Part shown: positions 22,099 through 33,874 of the stretch, in pieces | How the letters are laid out: each line of letters starts with the position of its first letter | Numbering within the stretch: position 1 is the stretch's first letter | Origin: Amorphophallus konjac | Lineage: Eukaryota; Streptophyta; Magnoliopsida; Alismatales; Araceae | Length of the DNA stretch: 64,000 nucleotides | Direction: 5' to 3' | Assembly: GCA_022559845.1 (NCBI GenBank) | Contig: CM040125.1 | Coordinates: 289,154,200-289,218,199 of the forward strand | Translations under genes and position numbers: made by a program | Notes under the pieces: model-generated | Database searches by the model: none | Seen by the model: only the letters and a program-made list of their open reading frames with translations | Told to the model about the DNA's origin: nothing

Positions 22099-24516
22099 AT
22101 GGATCGTCCTCCAATTTATGATGGTTCTAACTTTGAAAATTGGCTAGGAGGCCTAGTTGTGTACGTAGATTCCATTGATCCCAAACTATGGAGTTTACTA
22201 TCCAAAGGCCCACATCGACTACCCAAAGACCAGACCAAGTGGTCTAGTGGGGACACATTTAAGAACCGTGATAATGTCATAATTCGTAATATCTTGAGAG
22301 CTGCTGTTAATACTGATGTATATTCTTTTGTTCTCAGGTGCACATCTGGAAAGGAGATATATGACAGAGTCGTCTCTGCGCATAATCAGCAAGGTGATAG
22401 CTGCTTGATGGCCAACCGGGATGATGAAGATGAGATCTCATCTCAGGTAAGTTCTGAATCAGAAGGATACTCTTTCGATGAATTAATAGAGATGTATGAA
22501 AATTTGTTAGAAGTATCCAAGAAATTGAAATCTGAGAACAAAAAGTTGAAAAAGAAATGTGATAGAATAAATCTGAAAGATTCCTGTGAAAACTGTCCAA
22601 ATATGAAAAAGTCTTATGATGCATGCATGCTAGATGTTCAGAATCTTAAGAAACAAAATGATTCTCTAAAAATTGAAAAACAAACATGCTTAGATAAAAT
22701 GTCTGAACTTCAGAATCAACTGAATGATAAGAAAAATGAGCATCTAAAAGGCATGCAAGAACTAACTGAAGTTAATTCTGAATTGGACAAAATGAAATTG
22801 GAGAATGAGGATCTTCAAAAGAAGAATAAAACTCTTATTATCAGAATGAATGAAATCAATGAGGTTTCACAGTCCTCTTCTGCTAAATCAGATTGTAAAA
22901 TATGCTCTGCTTTAAGAGAACGAAATGAAGATCTCTTTAGTGAGAATGAACGGCTAAATAAACAAATTACCTCACTTAAAGATGATCACAAAAACCTGCT
23001 CGCTGAGAAAATTAAAGTGGAGGAAAGAGAAGAGGAATTAATTGAAAAACTGGAGCTAATGTCTGGAAGAGAGAGATGTGAGGGTAATGAATTTCAGACT
23101 AGAGATCTTGAGGAAGAAAATACTGAATTAAAAGCTGAAGTTGAAAAACTGAAGTGGTTAAACATTGGCTTGTCTAAAAGACTTCTCACCACAGAAAAAG
23201 GAAAAGCTGTTTATGATGAAAATTCAAAAAGTTTGAACAGTCTAGAACAAGAAATTGAGAAGTATAAAACTGCAAACCAAGTTCTAAGCGAATGTGTTAA
23301 TTGCAGTGAACATGAAATAGCCAGTTATGAACTTCACATAACATCTTTGGAGAATAAGATTCAGGATCTAGAAAAATTAGCATCCAATTCTGCTAAGAAT
23401 GAAAGAAAAGTAAAAACTGTTGTGAAAATGAAGGATGGCAATCCAAGAAAGGGGACAAACTGTAGTCCTGATGTTAAGGAAACTACCAGAAACTAGTTAT
23501 ATACTACCTTTGTCCATAGTTCTAATTTAGCTGGTACCTCAAGGCAATCCCCAAAACAAAATGAAAATCATAAGTCACCTTCAAAACCTATTTTCCAGTT
23601 CAGAGCCCAGAAAATAGAAAAACAAATAGAACCTGTTAAGGATAATCAGAAATTGAAAAGAAAGAGTCAAATAAGGAAGGTAAAGACTATTCCTGCTCAC
23701 GAACAGAAAGCTGCTAGCTCGGTTGAGCCTGATGGTGTACACACTGTTCATGCTTCCTATACTCATTCACATACATCTAGGAACTCATATGATAGAAACC
23801 ATGTTCCTAGGAAATCTGATGCCTCTTGTTACTACTGTGGTAGGCATGGTCCTTATATGGATGACTGCAGAGTGATGCTAAGTGATGATATGATGCATGA
23901 TAAAATATTTCCAAATAATCATCACCACCCCAAAAGAAACATGTCTTCCTCAAACCAACATATCATTTGTTACAATTGTAACAGACGTGGTCATAAAGCT
24001 ATTGAGTGTTGGTTTAGGCCTTCATGGGGATTTACTGGCTTAAGAGGTAAGCACCCTAGGTGCATTGAATGTGGCAAGTATGGGCATGCAGTCAAGGACT
24101 GCTAGTTTGTTCAGGGAAATCATTTTAATTCCAAATTTGTAAGATTCCCTCCAAACAAAAATTTCTTGGGCAGAAATAAAGCTGGTCTTAAAGAAAAGAC
24201 TCTTGTTTGTTATGAATGTGGAAAACCTGGCCACCGAGCCTCTGAATGCTGGTGGGCAGGTAATGGTAATTCAAAAATTCATGCTTACAACAGAACAATT
24301 CATGCTCATTATCATAGGTCTCATGCTGCTGTTGATATGCATCATAGGACCAGAAAATCTGCTGTTTCATGTAGATATTGTGGTAAACTTGGTCACTCTA
24401 TGGACAATTATTTTCTGATGAAATTTGATGACCATGTTGCTAAGAAACTGTTTAGAACACCTTATAGGGGTAGTGCAGGACCCAAGACTGCTTGGGTCTC
24501 TGCAAGATCAACTTGA
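22099..24516 (+). pseudogene. SIRE-like Copia gag1, full length with two stops
   Basis: This is the only full-length gag of the array, 806 codons including the stop in one frame. ATG at 22099 gives MDRPPIYDGSNFENWLGGL; the TTG 15 bases upstream is not needed. Residues 1-120 resemble a Copia gag (UBN2-like) domain, about 130-470 are a coiled coil rich in Lys/Glu, and five knuckles lie at about 577-780 (CYYCGRHGPYMDDC with His to Pro, CYNCNRRGHKAIEC, CIECGKYGHAVKDC, CYECGKPGHRASEC, CRYCGKLGHSMDNY). Stops at 23494-23496 (CAG to TAG) and 24103-24105 (TGG to TAG) break it. Nothing resembling protease, integrase or RT follows before the polypurine tract. Confidence 0.88.
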
Positions 24517-26634
24517 TTGACTTGCTGCAGGTGTGCCTTGGAAGGAGAAATAAAAGGGGTCAACCAAGGTACTCAAAAAGAAAACCCCATGATTCAATTC
24601 AGGTCAGTTCTGAAATCTGTTTTAAATTCCATTATCTGAAATTGTGAGCATGAAAATTGTGAGTTTCATGTTGATTTGCTTGGTTGATTTTTTAATGAAC
24701 TCTTCATGTCTAGCTGATCAGTCTGCATTCCAGACTCAGCTATTGAATTCAATTCTGCATATCTGATGCTCTTCTCTTGCCATATGTTGAACTGAATTTG
24801 AATGCTTCTTTAGTGTATACAGTTGATGCACTATATAGACTCTGTGTCCATGCATGTGTTTTGTGTTAATGCATTGCATGCTTGTTATTGAATGCATACC
24901 TGGACTAATTGTGTATAGACTGATTGTCATTGCATGTGTCAATGATGCTGTTCAATGCATGAAGGACTGCTTTATGTTGCATTGTCCTTGTTAACCCTGG
25001 TATATCAAATGGTATGTTACTAAAAGGCAGAGAAATCTGCCCGGAGGTTCCTACCATGTGTGAGATGGTCTTTGAGACCAGGTTCTCTGCCAAGTACCAA
25101 GGGTCTAGTCCTCATGTAGAACAGTGTACTGCATCATATTTTTGAAAAAAATCTGAAAAAGGATAAAAATGTGCATGACTTGGATGCATAAAGCTGAACT
25201 GATTGCATAGCATATCTCTTGCATCATGATGTCAGGGGGAGCTGAGAGTTCTATTCAATTCATTGAATCCTAGGTATTTCTCATTGTCCCCTCTCAACTC
25301 ATTCATATTCACTGTCATCAGATGCTATGGATCATAATGCTTATTGCTATCCTTTCCCCATTTCTTCACTAAACAATAGCTTTGCATCTGGTTTAGTACA
25401 TTGAATGGTGATTATTGCAACTGTTCACTTATAAGAATCACATTTACAAATTGAAAAGAACTAAAGGTTTAACCTTTATAAATTGGAGAGTTAAGTGTCT
25501 GCACTTCAGAATTTGAGATAAAAGAAAACTTTTATAGCTCTTAATCTTTGTCTCATAGCTAAAATAGAAAAAGTTTTTTGTAATGCCTAAATGTGTTGAA
25601 CTGGATATGTCTAGAACAGGCTAATAAGAGTGTGTACTGATTTTTTAGTCAATCACTCTAAAAGAATTAAGGGCAGCAGTAAATAAATTCATTAATATTA
25701 AGAACTGAACATAGTGACAGAGCAATGGCTGATTGCACTGAGAAACTGTGAACTCCTCCAAAGAAGTAGGAAAATTCACATGTCATGAAGTGCTTTAGAC
25801 TATCTCTGTTCATAGGGTCAAATCTATAGGGGGAGTCCTCACCAAGTAACTGAGGGTACTGGCCTCTAATCAAGGTGTACCCTTAATGTCAAAAGTGAAG
25901 ACTATTCTTTGTGAATTTTGATCTGAAATAGATCTAGTAGTTTATGCCTAGTAACTAGGGGTACTTGCCTCTGATCAAGGTGTACACCTAATGTCAATAG
26001 CATAAATGCCACTGATCTATTTACTTAGATCAGGCTCTGGAATTTGAAAAATGAAAATCAAACTGCTGTAACCCTTCGAAAATCAAAAGTCTATGAGTGG
26101 AAATTGTTTTTATTAATACATATTCAAGTTGCCTCTCTTGAATTTCCTTATTTAATCACAAAAGGGTATTATGTCTGACTTATCTATTAATACCATGTGC
26201 CCTAGATTCATTGCTATAAATGGAATCTAAAACTCTTTTTCAGGGGTCAGGTGTTTTACTCTAGAATTATCACTGTTAAACCTGAATCTTTGTCAAAATT
26301 GTATGTTGCTGATTTTTAAACTTTAACAGTTGCTTATAATCATGCTTCCTTTCTGAACCTATGATTCAACTGTTGTCAAGTGACCCTCCTACTTTCTCTA
26401 CCTTGCTTATCTGTTCATATTCCTTCTCAAAGGGGGAGCTTCTATTTAGGGGGAGAAATAATTCATGGGAGTCTTACATTCAGGGGGAGAATGCTCTAGC
26501 AGTCACTTGCATGCATAATGCACTTTGCACTATTATTTTTACTATTTTTCCCTTTTTGATCATGTCAAAGGGGGAGAAAATCTTGTGTGTGACTCACTGT
26601 CACATTGTGTTGCCATCATCAAAAAGGGGGAGAA
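24517..26634 (+). repeat. 3' internal region with a polypurine-tract cluster
   Basis: There is no credible gene in these 2.1 kb. GGGGGAG tracts occur near 25231, 25828, 26432, 26448, 26482, 26572 and 26626; the last (26621-26634) abuts LTR2 and is the likely primer for plus-strand DNA. Repeated polypurine tracts are known from SIRE-type elements. The structured module lies at 24995-25103. Confidence 0.8.
24995..25103 (+). ncRNA. Structured module downstream of gag1
   Basis: The closing helix pairs CCC-TGGTA (24995-25002) with TACCA-A-GGG (25095-25103, one bulged A). Inside, ATGGTA pairs with TACCAT and encloses the hairpin GGCAGA-GAAA-TCTGCC (25026-25041, a GNRA-type loop); GGTCT-TTG-AGACC forms another hairpin. 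Related copies at 566, 15924, 36961, 49701 and 49914 keep the inner hairpin with changed bases. Function unknown; packaging, RNA stability or export are possibilities only. Confidence 0.6.
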
Positions 26635-26756
26635 TGTTGTGCCCCTTAGGCACAAGCATGTGCTATGTTGCTTTGATGATAGCAATGCTATTTGGTTTTG
26701 ATGATAGCAAGACAGTGAGTGCATTTGATATTGTATTTTGATGATAGCAATATTAT

Positions 26757-28467
26757 TGTAGCAACCCTAATAAATGAATAATTGAAATGAATTAAAACAT
26801 ATATATTACAGAAGTAATATATATATAAAAGGAATAGGGTTAATTGGACGAAATAAAACAAATTAAAAATAACGCCTCTTATTAAGGCGTTAATTTATAA
26901 AGAAACGCCTCTATCCATGGCGTGAATAAAGAAAGGACGCCCACACCTACGGTCGTCAGTTCTCACGCGACCAAATGGGTAAGTAAAAGAAACGCCTCTA
27001 TCTTGGGCGTGTTTTAAAACACGAAACGCCCTTTTTCAAGGCGCTTTTTAAGAAACGCCCTTATGCAAGGCGTTAATTAAAGAATACACGCCCTGACCAA
27101 AGGCGTTAATTCAGTTCGTGACTCGTTCGAACCCAGAGCTTATCCAGGGAAGATTAACCTAATCTAGTAAGTGTCTATTAGAGTAAGGACTCTATTGGGG
27201 ATATGTTACCCTCAATCAAACACTACTTTTAATAGGACTTCCATAACCCTATAAATAATCTACTGCTCGAACCCGTGAACGCTATTTGGCGTTCGAGTTC
27301 TCTGAAGGTAATTACAGAGCAATAGCTCTTCCTTCTCTCTGTCCCTTTTTGATTTGGTGGACGATCATTAATTCGACTTCTTCCTTCTTCCAGGTTGAAG
27401 AAGCATTGGGGTTGTGAAGAACAAAGGTAATAATCTTTCCTTTACCTTCGGTCAGGTATTATGAAGAAAATATTAATGTTTCTTCGTATTTCTCTGTAGG
27501 AAGTTCAGTCGAAAGGGGTTCATCAGTTGAACATAAAGACTTCTTCCTGCTGATACGGCTGAAGTTATTGGTTGCTGTTTAAGCAACAGAGTTTTCTCCC
27601 TTCTTCATATCAATCTGCAAATCGTCATCTCCAAATCAACTCTTAAAGGTAGGATTTTCTCAAGTTATTGTAGCCCAAATAAGAATTAATGCAAGATATC
27701 TATACATACGTATATGAGCATGGCATGCATACTGTTTATAAGGTTTTATTACGTTTTCTGCAAAATTTTGAAAGAAACGCCCTTGATTAGGGCGCTAATT
27801 TAAAAGAAACGACCATGCTAGTGGTCGTCAATTTAATATTTGACGCCCTCTACGCAGGCGTTAATTTCATAAGAATCGCATGTGATTAATGATTGATCCT
27901 GTTTAAAAATTACAATACATATGAAATATTGATTTTTAATATCTTGCATGACTCTGTGAATTCCTGTTAAATTTTACTGCCATGACATGTCTCCTGTCTC
28001 TCGAAATATTATTTATTAAAATATCGTAAATCCCTTGAAATTCACGACTTGGACAAAGTCGTTTTCCATATTCTAACGCCCCAGTACAAGGCGTGAATCT
28101 GAAAAGAAACGCCCCTTCCTAGGGCGTGTATCTGTTAAAATCCTGAAATTCACATATTCTGTAAAATGGAATTAGAAAGTAACGCCCCTTCCAAGGGCGC
28201 ATTTTTGATAAATTTCTGAGAATAATTATATCCTGTCGAATATGTAAATGATGAGACGCCTGCCTCTGCAGTCGTCAACTTTGAAGAAACGCCCCCAGGG
28301 AAGGCGTGTTTTTGATAAATTAATGAAATAATGGAAATTCTGCAAATTGGCAATATATGTAAACGCCCTTCTGTTAGGCGTTAATTATTCAATACACGAC
28401 TTTACTTAAGTCGTTATTTTACTGTAAACTGATTTTATCCTGATTCTATTACCGATGGTTTCATATT

Positions 28468-28507
<40 letters not shown>

Positions 28508-29898
28508 GCACTATTCTCCACTCCGTGAGTATAGTCCCACGTTTCATGTTGATTTATCGATCACACTCAACTCTCATTGACATACAAGCTCTCCATTGGA
28601 CATTCCGTTCCTTTGGACTAGCGAGTTAGTCATAGAGACCTCCGTAAGACTCCTCGTAGCCTTGGATTCCCTCAAGGCCGACTGAGCTGGTTGTACCCTA
28701 AAAACCCGTTACACGATCCTTGCCATGTCAATCTAAAGAAACATGGTATACCGGCCCTTATGATTATACAAAGAGTATATCATAAGAAATTCTTGATGGG
28801 ATGATGATATCATGCCATATCGTGTCATTCTTGTAAACCCCAATTCTATGATAAGAATGAGGGTATCTTGCTTGATCTTATGTTCATGTGGACCTCAATT
28901 CTATATAAAGAATGTCCATATTGATTTGTCATGGTACCTAAGTTAAGGGAACCATATTCTACCTAGTTTTATCGACATCGTGATTATACCGTTATTATCG
29001 CCATTCTATGTCCTTTGTCATATTTTGGACTCTATTCTATCAAAGTTGTCATACGTGTCTACAAGCTTGATTATTGAAATTCTATATTGGCTATATAAAC
29101 AAGAGTGGATGTCAAAACACATGATAAATGCCTGCGCATATAGGGCCCGATCTGGTCCTGGGAGGAGCACCCGAAAGTACTTGTGCCCATGGGAGTTAAA
29201 ATGATAAGGTATCTGGCATTATACCGAGTACTTGACTTGCTTGATTGGACATTCCACACACATCTTGTACTTGACTCGTACTTGACATGAAATGAAATGC
29301 GTGGCCCGAAAAAGGGTAATTTACTTGCTTGATACATGATAGCCAAAGTTCTTGACATGACTTGTTAAATGTACTTGCTTGAATATCTCGAATAAACTTG
29401 TTATCTTGTTGGAAGTTCATGACTAAGTTCATCTTATTTTCTTGATATTACATTCTCTCTATCTTGTCGTTTCATGCGAGCATGCATAGCTTTATTGCAT
29501 CCATGAAAATGTAATTACTTAAACCACTTGCTAGTACTTGAGATATAATTTCCTACTGAGCGTTCGCTCATTCCGTTTGTCCCTTTTTACTTTTCAGGTA
29601 AGTCCGACGACGATGGAAGTCAATCGGATGGGAATGGTCAAGAGTGAAAGTGATAGAGCTTCTACAAGTGTCGCCTAGTCTTTTCCATAGTTTCTTGAGT
29701 CAAATATGTATTCTTTTCCTTTTTGTTAAACAGAGTATTGGATTTGTAATAGTCTATCCATTATGAAATAAAGGATTGGGTTATCTTGCTATTTTGCGCA
29801 TCTCTGTCTTTGTGTCGAATACACGACCACTCTGATTGACATGATTGATATAGACACGTCGCGCATCTCCGGGTATCTTCCGCGCTCGGGGCGTGACA
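26757..29898 (+). mobile_element. Tekay-like Gypsy solo LTR B (3.14 kb)
   Basis: It runs from TGTAGCAACCC to GGGGCGTGACA with the perfect 5-bp duplication ATTAT (26752-26756 and 29899-29903). Its size and termini match LTR A, though the middle is different. It holds ACGCC/GGCGT hairpin arrays (26871-28410), a TA microsatellite (28470-28505) and TACTGAGCG-TTCGCTCA (about 29550), a motif common in plant Tekay/Del LTRs. There is no internal region, so it is a solo LTR. No gene is seen; the 60-95-codon open frames are chance. Confidence 0.85.
26871..28410 (+). repeat. ACGCCC/GGGCGT hairpin array in LTR B
   Basis: About 20 short inverted units occur in clusters (26871-27110, 27775-27860, 28045-28130, 28180-28410), each with a 4-10-nt loop. 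Stems vary but stay paired: ACGCCT/AGGCGT (26872), ACGACCA/TGGTCGT (27809-27828), ACGACTT/AAGTCGT (near 28046 and 28396). A few are mismatched. Confidence 0.85.
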
Positions 29899-32800
29899 AT
29901 TATTGTGCATTGATGATTGCTATAAACAAAGTGCATTTCTATGCATTCTTATTCTTGAGCATTCTGCATATTGATAGCAACATGAATGATGATGTCTAGC
30001 ATTGATGGCATTTGCTCTTTATATATGTGCATTGCATTCTGTCAGATATCATGTCTGGGTAGCAAAGTCTATACACTGGACTGTATAATTATGAATCATG
30101 CAAGTCTATACATTGGACTCTCGTTTCAAGCCTATGCATTGTCTTAGGCTAAGTCTGTACAGCCGTGACTTATGCTCCCAAGTCTATACATTGGCGTTGG
30201 TCATCCAAGTCTGTACATCACTTGGCGCTCACAAAGTCTGCACATCCTGTTTAGTGAAGTGTGTACATTACATAGCATGTTACGTCAACGCGTGAAGTCT
30301 GTACATCCACAGTTAAACTTGAAGTCTACACACTAGTCTTCACTGTCAAGTCTACACATTGGTCTTCGATTTCAAAGTCCATACATTGGACTGTTCTTCA
30401 AAGTCTGTACATCAGGCTGCACATCATCTTCGTGTTGTTTCTGTATTTGAGTCTTCGTGTTGTTTCCCCTCTCGTGTCGTCTGAGCATACAACACTTCGT
30501 GTTTAGTTCTATGCCTAAATAGGAAATCTGCTATGAGGTAGTACATTGTATGTCCGTACTGTTTCTGTCATACATCGTCTTGTTTATGTTTACTGTCCTT
30601 CAGGTCGTGTGTCCGTGTTGTTTCTTCTTTATTTCGTGTCGTTTCCTTTGTTTTTTTAGTTGTTCATCTCGTGTCGATTTCGTTTGTTTTGAAACCACAC
30701 CTCGTGTCGGTTTCTGTGTTGATCTTCGTGATGTGTCCGTGTCTTTCGTATTATTTCAGTAGTTATGTCTTCGTGTTGAGTTTATGAACTTCGTGTCATT
30801 TTCACTATCTTCGTGCTATTTTTCTCTTTAGACTCAGTGTCCTTTTCGCCTTAACCACACTTCGTGTCGATTTCTATTTTTCGTCCTTGAGTTGCTGTCA
30901 GCTCGTGTCGTTTTCACCTCGTGCTGTTCTCACTTAACTTCGTGTCGTGTTTCTGAAACAGCTCTAATAGTTCTGATGAACTTCGAGTCATTTCCCTGTA
31001 GACCTCGTGTCGTTCCTGTTTAGTAACCACACTTCGTGTCGGTTACTGTTGTTCTGTGTCTTCGTGTCATTTTTTGTTCCACTGCGTGCAGAACATTGCA
31101 GCACCTCGTGTTGCATTCTGTGCCACCTCGTGTCATTTCTGTGTGAACCTCGTGTCGCTTCTCTCTGTTTTCTAGTTGCATCTCGTGTCATCTTTTATGT
31201 CTGCTTGTTTAACTTCGTGTCACTTACTGTTGCTCCTCGAGTCTTTTTGTTTTAGTGTCACTGCTTCATCACGTGTCGTGATAGCCGTGTCACTCTTCTG
31301 ACTTCGTGTTGGTTTTTCGCTTTAGACTTCGTGCCTCTCTCGCCTTGACCACACTTCATGTTGCTTTATGTAGACCTCGTGTCTTGCTTGTTTGCAACCA
31401 CTTCGTGTCGGTTTCTGTTGCCAGTCCATGTTGTTCTCGTGCCGTTCTCTTTGCTGTTTATTACGTCGTGTCGTTTTCTTTACTTCGTGTTGTAGTCATC
31501 GTATGTATCTCGTGTCGTTCTTCTTATTACCTCGTGTTGTTTTTCATCTTCTTCGTGTCGTTCTCTTTGTTGTGTTATCTCTGTTACAGTGTGTATCTCG
31601 TGTCGTTCTCAGTGCATCTAGAATTGCTACTACATACTTCGTGCAGATTTAGTTATTGTGGCCCTCAGTTTTAATGGTTCGTATCTCCTTGCAGGTTCGA
31701 GGAAGAACATTCCACATACCTGGGTAGCACGTGATCCGAGGCTGGAATGAAGCCTGCTGAGAGACTGCCACGTGGTCCGAATACTTAGGGCTGGAAATGT
31801 GGAGGTCACACGTCGGGGCTGCTGCTGCTGCTATATATATGAGCCTTCTTCCACAGAAGAAGGGCGATCGAGTTGGCGAGAAGAAAAGTCCATATAGAGA
31901 GCCACGATCCAGAGAAAAAGAAGAGAGAAAGAAGAAGAGCAGAAGGAGAAGAAGAGAGAGAGATAGTGCTCGTGTGAAGAAAGAAGAAAGTGTGAAGAAG
32001 AAGTGCAGCAGAGAGTGAGAGATTAGGAGAGCAGAAGAAAGAGAAAGAGAGATAGAGAGTGAACGAGAGAGCTCGTGGAGAAGAAGAAAGAAGCTTACCT
32101 GAAGATCTGACTACTGGACCGTGGATTACATCCAGGCCAGGCAGCTCCATGCGTGCCACATTTGTGTTATTTGTCTTTACAGCTTTCTGATCGCTGTGTA
32201 TTTTTTCTTTTCTTATTTTTCCGGTTTCATTTGGTTATCTGTGTTCTTCCGATCCTCAGTGGTGAGGTCGGGGTTCCTCCTGTTAGTTCAGGAGAAGGGA
32301 GATTGCTATCTCCGGTTGCAAGTAGCTGGGTGCTACTTGTGGGTTCCCTCCGGTTTGGAGGAACGGAGATATGATCTTCGGTTCTGGGCTTGTGGATTCA
32401 AGTCCAGGGGTTCCCTCCGGGTCTGGAGGAAGAGAGACCGTGTGTCTCTGGTTTGCTAGTGACTGGTGTCACTAGTGGTTCCCTCCGGGTCTGGAGGAAG
32501 AGAGACCGTGTGTCTCTGGTTTGCTAGTGACTGGTGTCACTAGTGGTTCCCTCCGGTTGGGAGAAAGAGGGGAGGCTGTTCCCCTGGTCAAGCTGTGTGG
32601 CAGCACCTGATGCAGACTGAGTCTGCTGTTTCTAGCGTGAGTTAGTGGAAGCCACACTCGGTTTGAGTGTGGGGTGGATGTAGGTGTGGAGGACCGAACC
32701 ACCTAAAAACCCCTCTTGTATTGTGGTTTGATTGCTTATGATTTGCTTCCGCCTAGATGAATGCATAGGGGCGCTCCATGCGTTTGGCTTCGGGTTGAGA

Positions 32801-33068
32801 AGAAGAGTTAATTAGTCTTCTTAGAATGTTTTAATTTGTCAAGAGAGCGATATTCTAGTTGAGCGTCTCCTTGTCAAATTCAGCCTAGTTAGCATCCTAG
32901 TGATCTCACTGTATGCTTGTTTGGTTCTGCAACTGTTTATTAGCTTTTAAGCTTATCTAGTTTGCGAACTAGTAATTCTAGTGAGCATCATATTTTAACT
33001 GGGTGAAAGTTTTTTAAAGGGTTATATTCATTCACCCCCCCTCTGAATACTGCACCGAACCCAACAAT

Positions 33069-33084
33069 TGGTATCAGAGCGGGT
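33069..33084 (+). promoter_or_regulatory. Primer-binding site (initiator-Met tRNA)
   Basis: TGGTATCAGAGCGGGT lies 2 bp after the LTR2 end. Confidence 0.95.
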
Positions 33085-33267
33085 CTCTGATCTAACAGAT
33101 CTAACAATCTGCAGAGGATCCTGCTAACTGTTTAGTGCGTTTTCAGAGTGGATGCATTGTGCTCGTTGTCTTGTTTCACCGGTTTAGTGCTTTACCTTAC
33201 CCATTTGGTTTTGCTGCATTTCCTGTCGGTTGTTTTAGTAAGTTGATTCTGTTTGCCATCTGTCCAA

Positions 33268-33874
33268 ATGGATCGTCCTCCAATTTATGATGGTTCTAAC
33301 TTTGAAAATTGGCTAGGAGGCCTAGTTGTGTATGTAGATTCCATTGATCCCAACCTATGGAGTTTACTATCCAAAGGCCCACATAGACTACCCAAAGACC
33401 AGACCAAGTGGTCTAGTGAGGACACGTTTAAGAACCGTGATAATGTCATAATTCTTAATATCTTGAGAGCTGCTGTTAATACTGATGTATATTCTTTTGT
33501 TCTCAGGTGCACATCTGGAAAGGAGATATATGACAGAGTCGTCTCTGCGCATAATCAGCAAGGTGATAGCTGCTTCATGGCCAACCGGGATGATGAAGAT
33601 GAGATCTCATCTCAGGTAAGTTCTGAATCAGAAGGATACTCTTTCGATGAATTAATAGAGATGTATGAAAATTTGTTAGAAGTATCCAAGAAATTGAAAT
33701 CTGAGAACAAAAAGTTGAAAAAGAAATGTGATAGAATAAATCTGAAAGATTCCTGTGAAAACTGTCCAAATATGAAAAAGTCTTAATGAAATTTGTAAGA
33801 TTCCCTCCAAACAAAAATTTCTTGGGCTGAAATAAAGCTGGTCTTAAAGAAAAGACTCTTGTTTGTTATGAATG
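33268..33874 (+). pseudogene. SIRE-like gag2, internally deleted
   Basis: The ATG at 33268 starts a normal gag N-terminus (MDRPPIYDGSNF) through residue 172 (CPNMKKS), where a stop arises at the edge of a deletion of about 1.5 kb. Sequence from about 33788 matches the gag stretch before the fourth knuckle (KFVRFPPNKNFLG) and ends in a junction to LTR3 at ATGAATG (33868-33874). The knuckles themselves are gone. It is not functional. Confidence 0.88.

Larger units (their letters stand above)
26635..33066 (+). mobile_element. SIRE-like LTR2, interrupted by a solo LTR
   Basis: It starts TGTTGTGCC after the polypurine tract and ends CCCAACA at 33066. A Tekay-like solo LTR splits it after base 122 (26757-29898). 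Without the insert it is about 3.29 kb with the same parts as LTR1: motif arrays (30060-31640), TATA (about 31832), U5 hairpins (32251-32672). It serves both as 3' LTR of unit 1 and 5' LTR of unit 2. Confidence 0.88.

Noticed and set aside
26757..26770. AACCCTAA near the LTR B start as telomere-like sequence
   Set aside because: A single copy inside the LTR terminus, not a tandem telomeric array.
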